A stretch of 12,934 nt of DNA from an uncultured Acetatifactor sp. (GTDB lineage: Bacteria; Bacillota; Clostridia; Lachnospirales; Lachnospiraceae). Location: contig CAJTZD010000086.1 of NCBI GenBank assembly GCA_910584235.1, positions 1 through 12,934 on the forward strand, written 5' to 3'. Positions 5,678 to 11,819 of the stretch are shown here, in pieces. The translations under genes and the position numbers were made by a program. Positions within the stretch are counted from its first letter, which is position 1. The number at the start of each line of letters is the position of its first letter. The notes beneath the pieces are model-generated. The model was given only the letters and a program-made list of their open reading frames with translations. It made no database searches and was not told the DNA's origin.

Positions 5678-6874
5678 CTACTTCCCGGAGACCTTGATAC
5701 TGCCGCTTCCGGTGCTGGCTTTCACTTTACATGCACTGTTTCCGTAGGTATAGGTGCCGTTTTTGACTTTCACGGCCTCTTCCTCCCCCCACGCGATATG
5801 GGCGCTGCCGGATCCGGTTCTCACCGTTGCTTCCATGCCCTCCGTGCCCTCCAGTTCCAGCTTGACGCTGCCGCTTCCGGCGGACATGTTCACGATCTCC
5901 GCGGCCCCCACGGCCTTTAGCTTGATATTGCCGCTTCCCGTGTTCATATGGTATTCCGCCACCGCGGCGTCCGCCTTGATGTTGCCGCTTCCGGCGCCGC
6001 ATCTGAGCTCTCTTCCCTTAATCCGCTCCAGCCTGATATTGCCGCTTCCGGCCTCCAGGCCTGCGGATATGAATTCGGCATGCTCCACGGCCAGGTTCCC
6101 GCTGCCGGTATGTCCTTTCACTCTGTCTGCCACCAGCTCCCGGATCTCCACGTTCCCGCTGCCGCTGGAGCACTCCAGCGCCTCCAGCTCAAGCCCGGAG
6201 ACTTCCACGTTCCCGCTGGCTGTCTTGGCCGTAACCTTTGGAATCCCCCTGGGAATCCGCACGGTCAGCGTGATAGACTGTCCGCCCCCAAAGCTGCCCA
6301 CCGTCCCGTAGGAAATGATCGTACGGCCAAACAGCGTCACTTTCACCATCTTCTCCTCGCCGTCATCCTCTTCCCTCAGATTCTTTCTGCGCTTAACCCC
6401 CGCGTAGAAGACGCCGTCATCTTCGTACTGATAGAACTCGTAATTCAGCTGGCTGTTCACACCCTTTGCCTCATAATTCACGTGAATCTTGTCGTCCTCT
6501 GAGCGCTCCACGTGAATATTTGCCACCTTGCCCTCAAGGACCACGGATTTATAGTTGCCGGAATATTGAAAGCACCCTTCCGTTCCCGTCTCCCCGGCAC
6601 TTTTCTCCTCCCCTGCCGCAGCCGTCTCTTTCCCAGCCGTAGCACCGGACTCCATAGCTCTCTGGGCAAATTCCCCGGGCAGATCCTCCTCGGCCAGCTC
6701 CCGGATCATCTCCTCGATATTGCCCAGCTCGTCGATAATCTCCTCCTCGGACTTTCCCTCGTTAGCGCCCTCCGTGAAATGCTGCCTGTAGTCCTCCAGA
6801 ATCTCCTCCTGCAGCTCTCTGCCGAACCGTTCCAGCTTTTCCTGCAATTTTGCCATATACTCCTGCTTCGTCAT
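5678..6874 (-). CDS. HAAS (DUF1700)-DUF4097 GSGN-repeat beta-solenoid protein
   Basis: Molecular function is unknown. Residues 1-65 (MTKQEYMAKLQEKLE..., ...EDYRQHFTEG, ...IIDELGN) form the helical HAAS/DUF1700 domain that commonly accompanies PadR regulators. Residues ~66-98 are an acidic Ala/Glu/Thr linker. From ~100 a DUF4097-type domain follows. Its C-terminal half has nine copies of (G/A)SG(N/S) spaced about 20 residues (ASGNVEVS, GSGNVEIR, GSGNLAVE, GSGNIRLE, GSGNIKAD, GSGNIKLK, GSGSVKLE, GSGSAHIA, GSGSIKVS), as expected of a right-handed beta-solenoid. No signal peptide or clear transmembrane helix is seen, though many relatives have one. The start lies 12 nt after the PadR stop, with TAGGAGGG overlapping that stop, so translation is probably coupled. 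It ends at a shared terminator. Confidence 0.85.
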   Translation of the reverse strand: MTKQEYMAKLQEKLERFGRELQEEILEDYRQHFTEGANEGKSEEEIIDELGNIEEMIRELAEEDLPGEFAQRAMESGATAGKETAAAGEEKSAGETGTEGCFQYSGNYKSVVLEGKVANIHVERSEDDKIHVNYEAKGVNSQLNYEFYQYEDDGVFYAGVKRRKNLREEDDGEEKMVKVTLFGRTIISYGTVGSFGGGQSITLTVRIPRGIPKVTAKTASGNVEVSGLELEALECSSGSGNVEIRELVADRVKGHTGSGNLAVEHAEFISAGLEAGSGNIRLERIKGRELRCGAGSGNIKADAAVAEYHMNTGSGNIKLKAVGAAEIVNMSAGSGSVKLELEGTEGMEATVRTGSGSAHIAWGEEEAVKVKNGTYTYGNSACKVKASTGSGSIKVSGK

Positions 6875-6886
6875 CTCGCATCCCTC

Positions 6887-7195
6887 CTACTCCATAGTCA
6901 ATTGATTCACTGCTTTTGCAAATGCTTCCCATTCCTGCTTCACATCCGTCTGGTAGCGTTTCCCCTTATCGGTCAGCTTATAGTACTTCCTGGCCGGACC
7001 GGATTCAGATTCCACCAGATATGTGGTCACATAGTCGTCCGCTTTCAGTTTCCTTAAGATGGGATACAGGGTGCCGCTGGCAATGGACATCACGCCGGAT
7101 ATCTTTTCCGTCAGTTCATATCCGTACTTATCTCCTCTCACAAGCTGGGACAGTACGCACAACTCCAGGGCGCCTTTTTTAAATTGTGTATTCAT
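6887..7195 (-). CDS. PadR-family transcriptional regulator
   Basis: A 102-residue winged-helix repressor of the short PadR type. The N-terminal part reads FKKGALELCVLSQLV, KYGYELTEKI and SGTLYPILRKLKADDYV (~5-55), the PadR signature helix-turn-helix. The wing carries GPARKYYKLTDKGK (~66-79), and a short C-terminal dimerisation helix follows (~80-102). AGGAGGA lies 5 nt before ATG 7195. The downstream HAAS/DUF4097 gene is in the same operon, and this pairing recurs widely in Firmicutes, where PadR typically autoregulates. The likely operator is the palindrome over its promoter. The ligand is unknown. Confidence 0.92.
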   Translation of the reverse strand: MNTQFKKGALELCVLSQLVRGDKYGYELTEKISGVMSIASGTLYPILRKLKADDYVTTYLVESESGPARKYYKLTDKGKRYQTDVKQEWEAFAKAVNQLTME

Positions 7196-7255
7196 GTATA
7201 TCCTCCTTTCTGTTTCTCAGTACTCATCTTTGACAGGTTCAGTGTATCACATGCT

Positions 7256-7284
7256 ATTATATATTGCAATATACTATTTGAAAA
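7256..7284 (-). promoter_or_regulatory. PadR operon promoter overlapped by a 14-bp palindrome (operator candidate)
   Basis: The -10 box is TATAAT (7261-7256), with a 17-bp spacer and a weak -35 TTTTCA (7284-7279). The perfect palindrome TATATTGCAATATA spans 7260-7273 and covers the spacer and the edge of the -10, where a bound repressor would block RNA polymerase. Autoregulation by PadR is inferred from position. Confidence 0.55.
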
Positions 7285-7293
7285 TAAATATTA

Positions 7294-7339
7294 AAAAAAT
7301 ATAAAAAGAGGCCGAAAATCCGAAAACTTTCCGACCTCT
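7294..7339 (-). terminator. Intrinsic terminator of the sigma/KTSC transcript
   Basis: On the minus strand AGAGGTCGGAAA (7339-7328) pairs with TTTTCGGCCTCT (7318-7307), twelve pairs including G-U, followed by a T-rich run (7306-7294). It starts 15 bp after the KTSC stop codon and insulates the PadR promoter. Confidence 0.8.
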
Positions 7340-7353
7340 CCTGTCAATCAATA

Positions 7354-7602
7354 TCAGGCGGGTTCCCCTGAAAGAATAAATTCCGCATAGCGCCCGCAGA
7401 TGTATCTGCGGTAATAAACATCCGGATAACTGCTCCCTCTCAGATGGTACCACGTATCTTCCGGAACATTTCTGTATTGCCGCACTTTTTCATCGTTGGC
7501 CAATCTGACTTCCAAAAGGGCGCGCTGCGGATCATATCCCACCGTTTGAATCAGACCGCTGTAAAAACTTATGTGTTTGATATTATCATCTTCCTTTCTC
7601 AT
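7354..7602 (-). CDS. Small KTSC-domain protein
   Basis: An 82-residue protein whose residues ~12-75 match the KTSC domain pattern: YSGLIQTVGYD, an LEVRL strand, QYRNVPEDTWYHL, then SSYPDVYYRRYICGRYAE. The family is small, mostly stand-alone, and its biochemical role is not established; I assign none. Start ATG 7602 is the first in frame, but its ribosome binding site is poor. An AAAGG lies about 14 nt upstream and a stronger GGAGG 22 nt upstream. The gene follows the ECF sigma factor on the same strand with its own promoter and is closed by a terminator. Confidence 0.75.
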   Translation of the reverse strand: MRKEDDNIKHISFYSGLIQTVGYDPQRALLEVRLANDEKVRQYRNVPEDTWYHLRGSSYPDVYYRRYICGRYAEFILSGEPA

Positions 7603-7693
7603 ATGTATATTGAAGGACCTTTCCCCTCCTTTCTCAGTTGTGCGTCGCTTAAATTATCCTTCTACTATATATATGACTTCAAAGCCACAGGTT

Positions 7694-7721
7694 ATTACAG
7701 CAAAATCTTATTTATTGTCAA
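7694..7721 (-). promoter_or_regulatory. Promoter for the KTSC gene inside the sigma-factor 3' end
   Basis: TTGACA (7721-7716), a 16-bp spacer and TGTAAT (7699-7694) on the minus strand. The -35 overlaps the sigma gene's stop region. The predicted start near 7687 gives an ~85-nt leader. Confidence 0.55.
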
Positions 7722-8206
7722 AAAATCCAACATTTCATCCTGTCTTCCAGCTTTTTTCTGACGCGGAACAAACGCACGCGCATATTGTTCTCTGTCACCG
7801 ACTCGGATTCGGCTATCTCCGAAATGGTATTTCCAAATACATGATAAGCCTTGATGACCCGCCATCCATTCTTCCCGATGGCCTCCAACGCAGCCAGATT
7901 CAATTCTACCTCTCCGTAATAGCAATCCTGCTCTGCCAGTTCCGGGTGCAGCTCCAGCGGCTCCATTCCCCAGCGCTTCGCTTTCCTGTATACTTCAAGT
8001 ATCTTATTGTGCGCAGTGCGAAACAGCCACAGCTTCGGTTCCGGATGCCTTAAAAATTCCTCTCCGCGCCTGAAAGCCGCAAAAAAAGTATCCTGTGTAA
8101 TATCCTCCGCTATCTGTCTGTTGGGAATTCTATGGTAGACAGCTTTAAATATGTCGTCAAAATATGCTTTATACACTTCTGCGAATTCATCCGTCTCTTC
8201 CCCCAC
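7718..8206 (-). CDS. ECF-type sigma-70 family RNA polymerase sigma factor
   Basis: Directs RNA polymerase to a dedicated promoter set, which cannot be read from here. The 162 residues hold just the two ECF regions. Region 2 spans ~11-77 (VYKAYFDDIFKAVYHRI, AEDITQDTFFAAFRR, PKLWLFRTAHNKILEVYRK). Region 4 spans ~105-157 (VIKAYHVFGNTISEIAESES, then the recognition helix VTENNMRVRLFRVRKKLED). The GTG start is set by AAGGAGG 8 nt upstream. No anti-sigma gene is adjacent on either side, unusual for classical ECF factors, and the next gene in the direction of transcription is the KTSC protein. ATGAAAAGCAAA occurs twice in its leader, within a small possible ORF. Confidence 0.9.
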   Translation of the reverse strand: MGEETDEFAEVYKAYFDDIFKAVYHRIPNRQIAEDITQDTFFAAFRRGEEFLRHPEPKLWLFRTAHNKILEVYRKAKRWGMEPLELHPELAEQDCYYGEVELNLAALEAIGKNGWRVIKAYHVFGNTISEIAESESVTENNMRVRLFRVRKKLEDRMKCWIF

Positions 8207-8272
8207 TGTTTTCTCCTCCTTCTATATTTAGGTTTATATTTACGTTCAATATATAATTTACCATCTATTTCT

Positions 8273-8323
8273 TTACACATATTTGCTTTTCATGATATAC
8301 GGAAATATTTTTTTGCTTTTCAT
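8273..8323 (-). CDS. Possible 16-residue upstream ORF in the sigma-factor leader
   Basis: ATG 8323 lies 10 nt after AGGAGG (8339-8334), and the frame reads MKSKKIFPYIMKSKYV to TAA at 8275-8273, 66 nt before the sigma start. The nucleotides for MKSK occur twice. It is basic and resembles no family I know. It could be a regulatory leader peptide, a decayed gene start or chance. Confidence 0.3.
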   Translation of the reverse strand: MKSKKIFPYIMKSKYV

Positions 8324-8373
8324 CTTCCCTGAACCTCCTGCATTCGGATGGGGGGTTTTCATCAGTAAATCCC

Positions 8374-8402
8374 TTGCAGGATACAGCCTCATATATTATA
8401 AT
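8374..8402 (+). promoter_or_regulatory. Sigma-A-type promoter of the DAHP synthase gene
   Basis: TTGCAG (8374-8379), an exact 17-bp spacer and a perfect TATAAT (8397-8402). The start is near 8409, so the leader is about 40 nt with no room for an attenuator or T-box. Confidence 0.75.
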
Positions 8403-8448
8403 AGAAACGTGATTTTACAGAAAGGATTGCTGCGGCAAAGAAAATACT

Positions 8449-9477
8449 ATGAGCTTTCAATTTGTAACCCATCTGCCCACCCCGGAGCAGATCAGACAGG
8501 AGCATCCGCTTCCCGCGCGTTTCGCGGAAATCAAGCGGGAGAGAGATGCCGAAATCAGAGCTGTGATCACCGGTAGAAGCAGTAAGTTTCTCGTCATTAT
8601 CGGCCCCTGCTCTGCAGACAATGAAGATTCCGTCTGCGATTACATCAGCAGGCTGGCGAAAGTAAATGAAAAAGTAAAGGACAAGCTGATTCTGATTCCC
8701 AGAATTTATACCAATAAACCCCGGACTACCGGGGAGGGCTATAAGGGCATCGTCCATCAGCCTGATCCGGAGAAGAAGCCTGACTTCCTGGCCGGACTCA
8801 TTGCCATGCGCAAAATGCATATCCGGGCCATTGAGGAATCCGGGCTCACCGCTGCGGACGAAATGCTTTATCCCGAGAACTGGGGATACATATCGGACAT
8901 CCTCTCCTACGTGGCCATAGGCGCCCGCTCTGTGGAGGACCAGCAGCACCGTCTCACCGCCAGCGGTTTCGATGTGGCGGCCGGCATGAAAAATCCCACC
9001 AGCGGCGACATGTCCGTGATGCTCAATTCCGTCTATGCGGCCCAGCATCCCCATTCCTTTATCTACAGAGGCTGGGAGGTGTCCACCACGGGAAACGAGC
9101 TGACCCACACTGTCCTGCGGGGAGCTGTCAATAAGCACGGCAACAATGTGCCCAATTACCATTATGAGGACCTGAATCTCCTCCTGGAGCTCTATGGCAA
9201 AATGGATCTGATGTACCCGGCCTGTGTCATAGACGCCAACCATTCCAACTCAGGCAAACAGTTTGAGCAGCAGATCCGCATCACCAAGGAGGTCATGCAC
9301 AGCCGCAAGCTTAACCGAGACATTCACAGTCTGGTAAAGGGCGTCATGATCGAGAGCTATATTGAGGAGGGCTGCCAGAAAGTAGGCGGCGGGATCTACG
9401 GCAAGTCTATCACGGATCCCTGTCTCGGCTGGGAAGTCTCAGAGAAACTGATCTACGAAATTGCGGAGTACGAGTAA
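8449..9477 (+). CDS. 3-deoxy-7-phosphoheptulonate (DAHP) synthase, class I (AroF/G/H type)
   Basis: Condenses phosphoenolpyruvate with erythrose 4-phosphate, the first step of the shikimate pathway to aromatic amino acids, in the cytoplasm. The 342 residues match the class I alpha family. Motifs are IGPCSAD (51-57), PRIYTNKPRT (84-93), GARS (~163), GMKNPTSG and DANHSNSGK. The four metal ligands are present (Cys54, His265, Glu302, Asp323), as are the PEP-binding Arg/Lys. The N-terminal ~45 residues, which carry the feedback-inhibition site in E. coli paralogues, are present, but I cannot tell which amino acid inhibits. The gene is monocistronic with its own promoter and a terminator. The ribosome binding site AAAGGA (8421-8426) is 22 nt from ATG, but a 12-nt hairpin lies between. 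Confidence 0.96.
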   Translation: MSFQFVTHLPTPEQIRQEHPLPARFAEIKRERDAEIRAVITGRSSKFLVIIGPCSADNEDSVCDYISRLAKVNEKVKDKLILIPRIYTNKPRTTGEGYKGIVHQPDPEKKPDFLAGLIAMRKMHIRAIEESGLTAADEMLYPENWGYISDILSYVAIGARSVEDQQHRLTASGFDVAAGMKNPTSGDMSVMLNSVYAAQHPHSFIYRGWEVSTTGNELTHTVLRGAVNKHGNNVPNYHYEDLNLLLELYGKMDLMYPACVIDANHSNSGKQFEQQIRITKEVMHSRKLNRDIHSLVKGVMIESYIEEGCQKVGGGIYGKSITDPCLGWEVSEKLIYEIAEYE

Positions 9478-9496
9478 AGCGAATGATACATACAAA

Positions 9497-9530
9497 AATC
9501 CGGGACTGCCCACGACCGCAGTCCCGGATT
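9497..9530. terminator. Bidirectional intrinsic terminator
   Basis: AATCCGGGACTGC (9497-9509) pairs perfectly with GCAGTCCCGGATT (9518-9530), with an 8-nt loop. Reading on the minus strand gives GGATTTTTG, a proper T-run for the SpoIIM-like gene. On the plus strand it closes the DAHP synthase gene with a shorter tail. Confidence 0.85.
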
Positions 9531-9541
9531 GTAATCCGGCA

Positions 9542-10192
9542 TCAAAAAATCTTCAGAAATCCCAGTAGCAGATAAGGATTGAGATATCCCTCCAGCAGAC
9601 ATCCCGCCCCGGCCACAGCCAGTATAACCAGAAGCCTCCCCGCTTTTTTCAGCAGAAATCCCCTGTCCTGGGCATTCATTTCCCCCCGCACATAGATTCC
9701 CCGGAACAACTCCTCACACCAGATAAGCAGCAGCAATATGGCAGGCACATAGAGAAGATAATGAGGAAACAGGCTGATAACGGCAAGCAGAATTCCTTTC
9801 AATCCGTATCGCAGGGAAAGCGCTGCCAGAAAAGTCCCTGCAGACATACCGTACCAAAAAGCCGCCCCCATACAGATAATCAATCCCAGATAGGTACTGG
9901 AGAGCACCGCCAATATCAGCATCCTGCTCATCCGTTTCCGGAGAATATAACAGAAAAGAGCATTACTGTCCACAGTCATATATTTCATATGAGACAGGGT
10001 ATATTCGTCGAACAGCCCTGTCTCCCCCAGCAAAATGCTCTTTCCTATATTGATCAATATAATTCCAAACAGCAGTCCTGCCCCGAAGCAAACCATAAAA
10101 TTCCGCTGTCTGGGCAGAAATTGTTTTCCCGCAAGCTGCATCCCCTCTACCGCCCTTTTTGAAATAGTGACATTCCAATGCCTTTCTTCCAT
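9542..10192 (-). CDS. SpoIIM/DUF95 family membrane protein
   Basis: A 216-residue integral membrane protein with five hydrophobic segments at ~32-55, 90-113, 118-141, 145-158 and 184-200. Family features are GMSAGTFLAALSLRYGLKGI (~115-134), the FPHYLLYVPA turn (142-151), and LLEGYLNPYLLL near the C-terminus with conserved Glu201 and Asn205-Pro206. In spore formers SpoIIM joins SpoIID and SpoIIP for peptidoglycan hydrolysis during engulfment. DUF95 homologues also occur in non-sporulators, and without its partners here the sporulation role is inferred. ATG 10192 is the first start after an in-frame TAG; its ribosome binding site is weak. It lies 58 bp downstream of the aminotransferase with no terminator between, so they are probably co-transcribed. 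Confidence 0.8.
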   Translation of the reverse strand: MEERHWNVTISKRAVEGMQLAGKQFLPRQRNFMVCFGAGLLFGIILINIGKSILLGETGLFDEYTLSHMKYMTVDSNALFCYILRKRMSRMLILAVLSSTYLGLIICMGAAFWYGMSAGTFLAALSLRYGLKGILLAVISLFPHYLLYVPAILLLLIWCEELFRGIYVRGEMNAQDRGFLLKKAGRLLVILAVAGAGCLLEGYLNPYLLLGFLKIF

Positions 10193-10250
10193 TGTATGCG
10201 GCGAAATTCTTGTCTATGCGCAAGACAGCCTGGGGACTTCTACCTTGGTC

Positions 10251-11579
10251 TTAACCTGCCTTTTTCTCACAAAAGCCCTCTGTCCGGGCATATTTCTCCA
10301 CAAGCTTCTCCACACTCACCAGCTTAACGCAGAGCACGAATAAGTCCGTGGCCAGGGCCAGCTCTTCCGGCGAGGGATAGGTGGGCGCAATGCGGATATT
10401 GCTGTCTTTTGGGTCTCTGCCATATGGATAAGTGGCTCCTGCTCCGGTCAGAGTAACGCCGGCTTCCTTACATTTCGCCACGATGGCCTTAGCGCAGCCC
10501 TCCATGGACTGGAAAGAGATAAAGTAGCCGCCGTTGGGTCTGGTCCATTCCCCAATCCCTGTCCCTGCCAGTTCCTCCTCCAATACTTTCAGCACAGCCT
10601 CGAACTTAGGCCGCATCAGAGCGGCATGTTTTCTCATATGGGCTTTGATGCCCTCGAAATCCTTAAAATAACGCACATGGCGGAGCTGGTTTATTTTATC
10701 ATAGCCAATGGTCTGTATAGTCAGAGTCTTACGAATGCATTCCAGATTTCCCTTGGAGGCCGCGATGGCTGCCACGCCTGCACCGGAAAAGCTGATCTTA
10801 GAGGTAGAGGCGAACTCATACGCCATGTCAGGGTTGCCCGCTTTCTCACACTCGCTTAAAATCTCCAGAATCTTATCCTGCCGCTCTTCCTCCTCGTAGA
10901 GGTGATGCACAGAATAAGCATTGTCCCAGAAAATGCGGAAATCCTTTGCCGCCGGCTTCAGGTTGGCAAACCGCCTCACGGTCTCGTCGGAATAAGTATA
11001 CCCCTGGGGGTTGGAGTACTTGGGCACACACCAGATCCCTTTGACGCTTTCGTCCCCGGATACCAGCTTTTCCACCAAATCCATATCCGGTCCCTGGGGG
11101 GTCATAGGCACCGTAATCATCTCGATACCGAAATGCTGCGTAATGGCAAAATGCCTGTCGTAACCCGGAACCGGACAGAGGAACTTCACTTTGTCCAGCT
11201 TGCACCACGGGGTACATCCCATGACGCCATGGGTCACAGCGCTGGAAACCGCGTCATACATCACATTCAGGCTTGCATTGCCGTATACGATCACATTCTC
11301 CGCTTTCACGCCCATAATATCCGCCATCATCTGCTTTGCCTCTCCCAGCCCGTCCAGCACGCCGTAGTTGCGGACATCCACGCCCTCTATACTTGTCATA
11401 TCGCTCTGGGAATTCAGAACGTCGAAGATATCCATCCCCATATCCAACTGAGCCACAGAGGGCTTTCCTCTGGACATATCCAGCTTCAGTCCTTTTCCTT
11501 TCACGTCCTCATATTCTTTTTCCAGCTTTGCTTTTAATGACAACAGTTCGTCTCTGCTCAGTTCCTGATATGCTTTCAT
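10251..11579 (-). CDS. PLP-dependent aminotransferase, aspartate aminotransferase type Ic-like
   Basis: Transfers amino groups between an amino acid (probably aspartate or an aromatic/glutamate pair) and a 2-oxo acid, in the cytoplasm. Fold type I features, counted from ATG 11579: LDMSRGKPS near the start, YGNASLN (98-104), PGYDRHF (138-144), PKYSNPQGYTY (185-195), WDNAY with Asp219, and STSKISFSGAG with PLP lysine Lys261. Overall layout and ~440 length match the type Ic aspartate aminotransferase family rather than AspC. I chose ATG 11579 because GGAGG sits 5 nt upstream. ATG 11591, four codons earlier, has no ribosome binding site and itself overlaps that GGAGG. The gene has its own promoter with a palindromic operator candidate and likely continues into the SpoIIM-like gene. 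Confidence 0.9.
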   Translation of the reverse strand: MKAYQELSRDELLSLKAKLEKEYEDVKGKGLKLDMSRGKPSVAQLDMGMDIFDVLNSQSDMTSIEGVDVRNYGVLDGLGEAKQMMADIMGVKAENVIVYGNASLNVMYDAVSSAVTHGVMGCTPWCKLDKVKFLCPVPGYDRHFAITQHFGIEMITVPMTPQGPDMDLVEKLVSGDESVKGIWCVPKYSNPQGYTYSDETVRRFANLKPAAKDFRIFWDNAYSVHHLYEEEERQDKILEILSECEKAGNPDMAYEFASTSKISFSGAGVAAIAASKGNLECIRKTLTIQTIGYDKINQLRHVRYFKDFEGIKAHMRKHAALMRPKFEAVLKVLEEELAGTGIGEWTRPNGGYFISFQSMEGCAKAIVAKCKEAGVTLTGAGATYPYGRDPKDSNIRIAPTYPSPEELALATDLFVLCVKLVSVEKLVEKYARTEGFCEKKAG

Positions 11580-11647
11580 GTCATCCTCCATCCCATGTGT
11601 GGCTATGACGCCTTATGTTTATTCCATAATGCGCGCACCCACGTATC

Positions 11648-11659
11648 ATTGTATACAAT
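11648..11659. promoter_or_regulatory. 12-bp perfect palindrome, operator candidate for the aminotransferase gene
   Basis: ATTGTATACAAT lies about +6 to +17 relative to the start predicted from the minus-strand promoter at 11700-11672. TTGTATACAA-like sites are typical of GntR-family regulators. No such regulator is encoded in the window, so the link is inferred. Confidence 0.45.
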
Positions 11660-11671
11660 CACACCTGCATT

Positions 11672-11700
11672 ATCATACTATAATCCATGTAAATACACAA
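11672..11700 (-). promoter_or_regulatory. Promoter of the aminotransferase gene
   Basis: TTGTGT (11700-11695), a 17-bp spacer and TATGAT (11677-11672) on the minus strand. The -35 is weak, suggesting activator dependence or modest expression. The leader is ~85 nt. Confidence 0.5.
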
Positions 11701-11755
11701 GATGTAATATAACAAATTTGACCAAAAAAATATGCGGCAATTCGTGAAAATGTAT

Positions 11756-11788
11756 AAGAGACGCCGGGCTATGGGCCTGACGTCTCTT
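11756..11788. terminator. Intrinsic terminator-like hairpin after rny
   Basis: AAGAGACG (11756-11763) pairs with CGTCTCTT (11781-11788), with an inner GC-rich stem and one mismatch. It lies 31 bp after the rny stop. The T-tail is better on the plus strand (CTCTTTTG) than on the minus (CTCTTATACATTTT), so efficiency for rny is uncertain. Confidence 0.65.
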
Positions 11789-11819
11789 TTGTCACATTTT
11801 CCCTATTCAATTTTGATGA

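Noticed and set aside
5754..6502. Two ~185-codon plus-strand ORFs opposite the DUF4097 gene
   Set aside because: They are shadows of the GSGN repeat: Ser/Pro/Leu-rich repetitive translations with no ribosome binding site.
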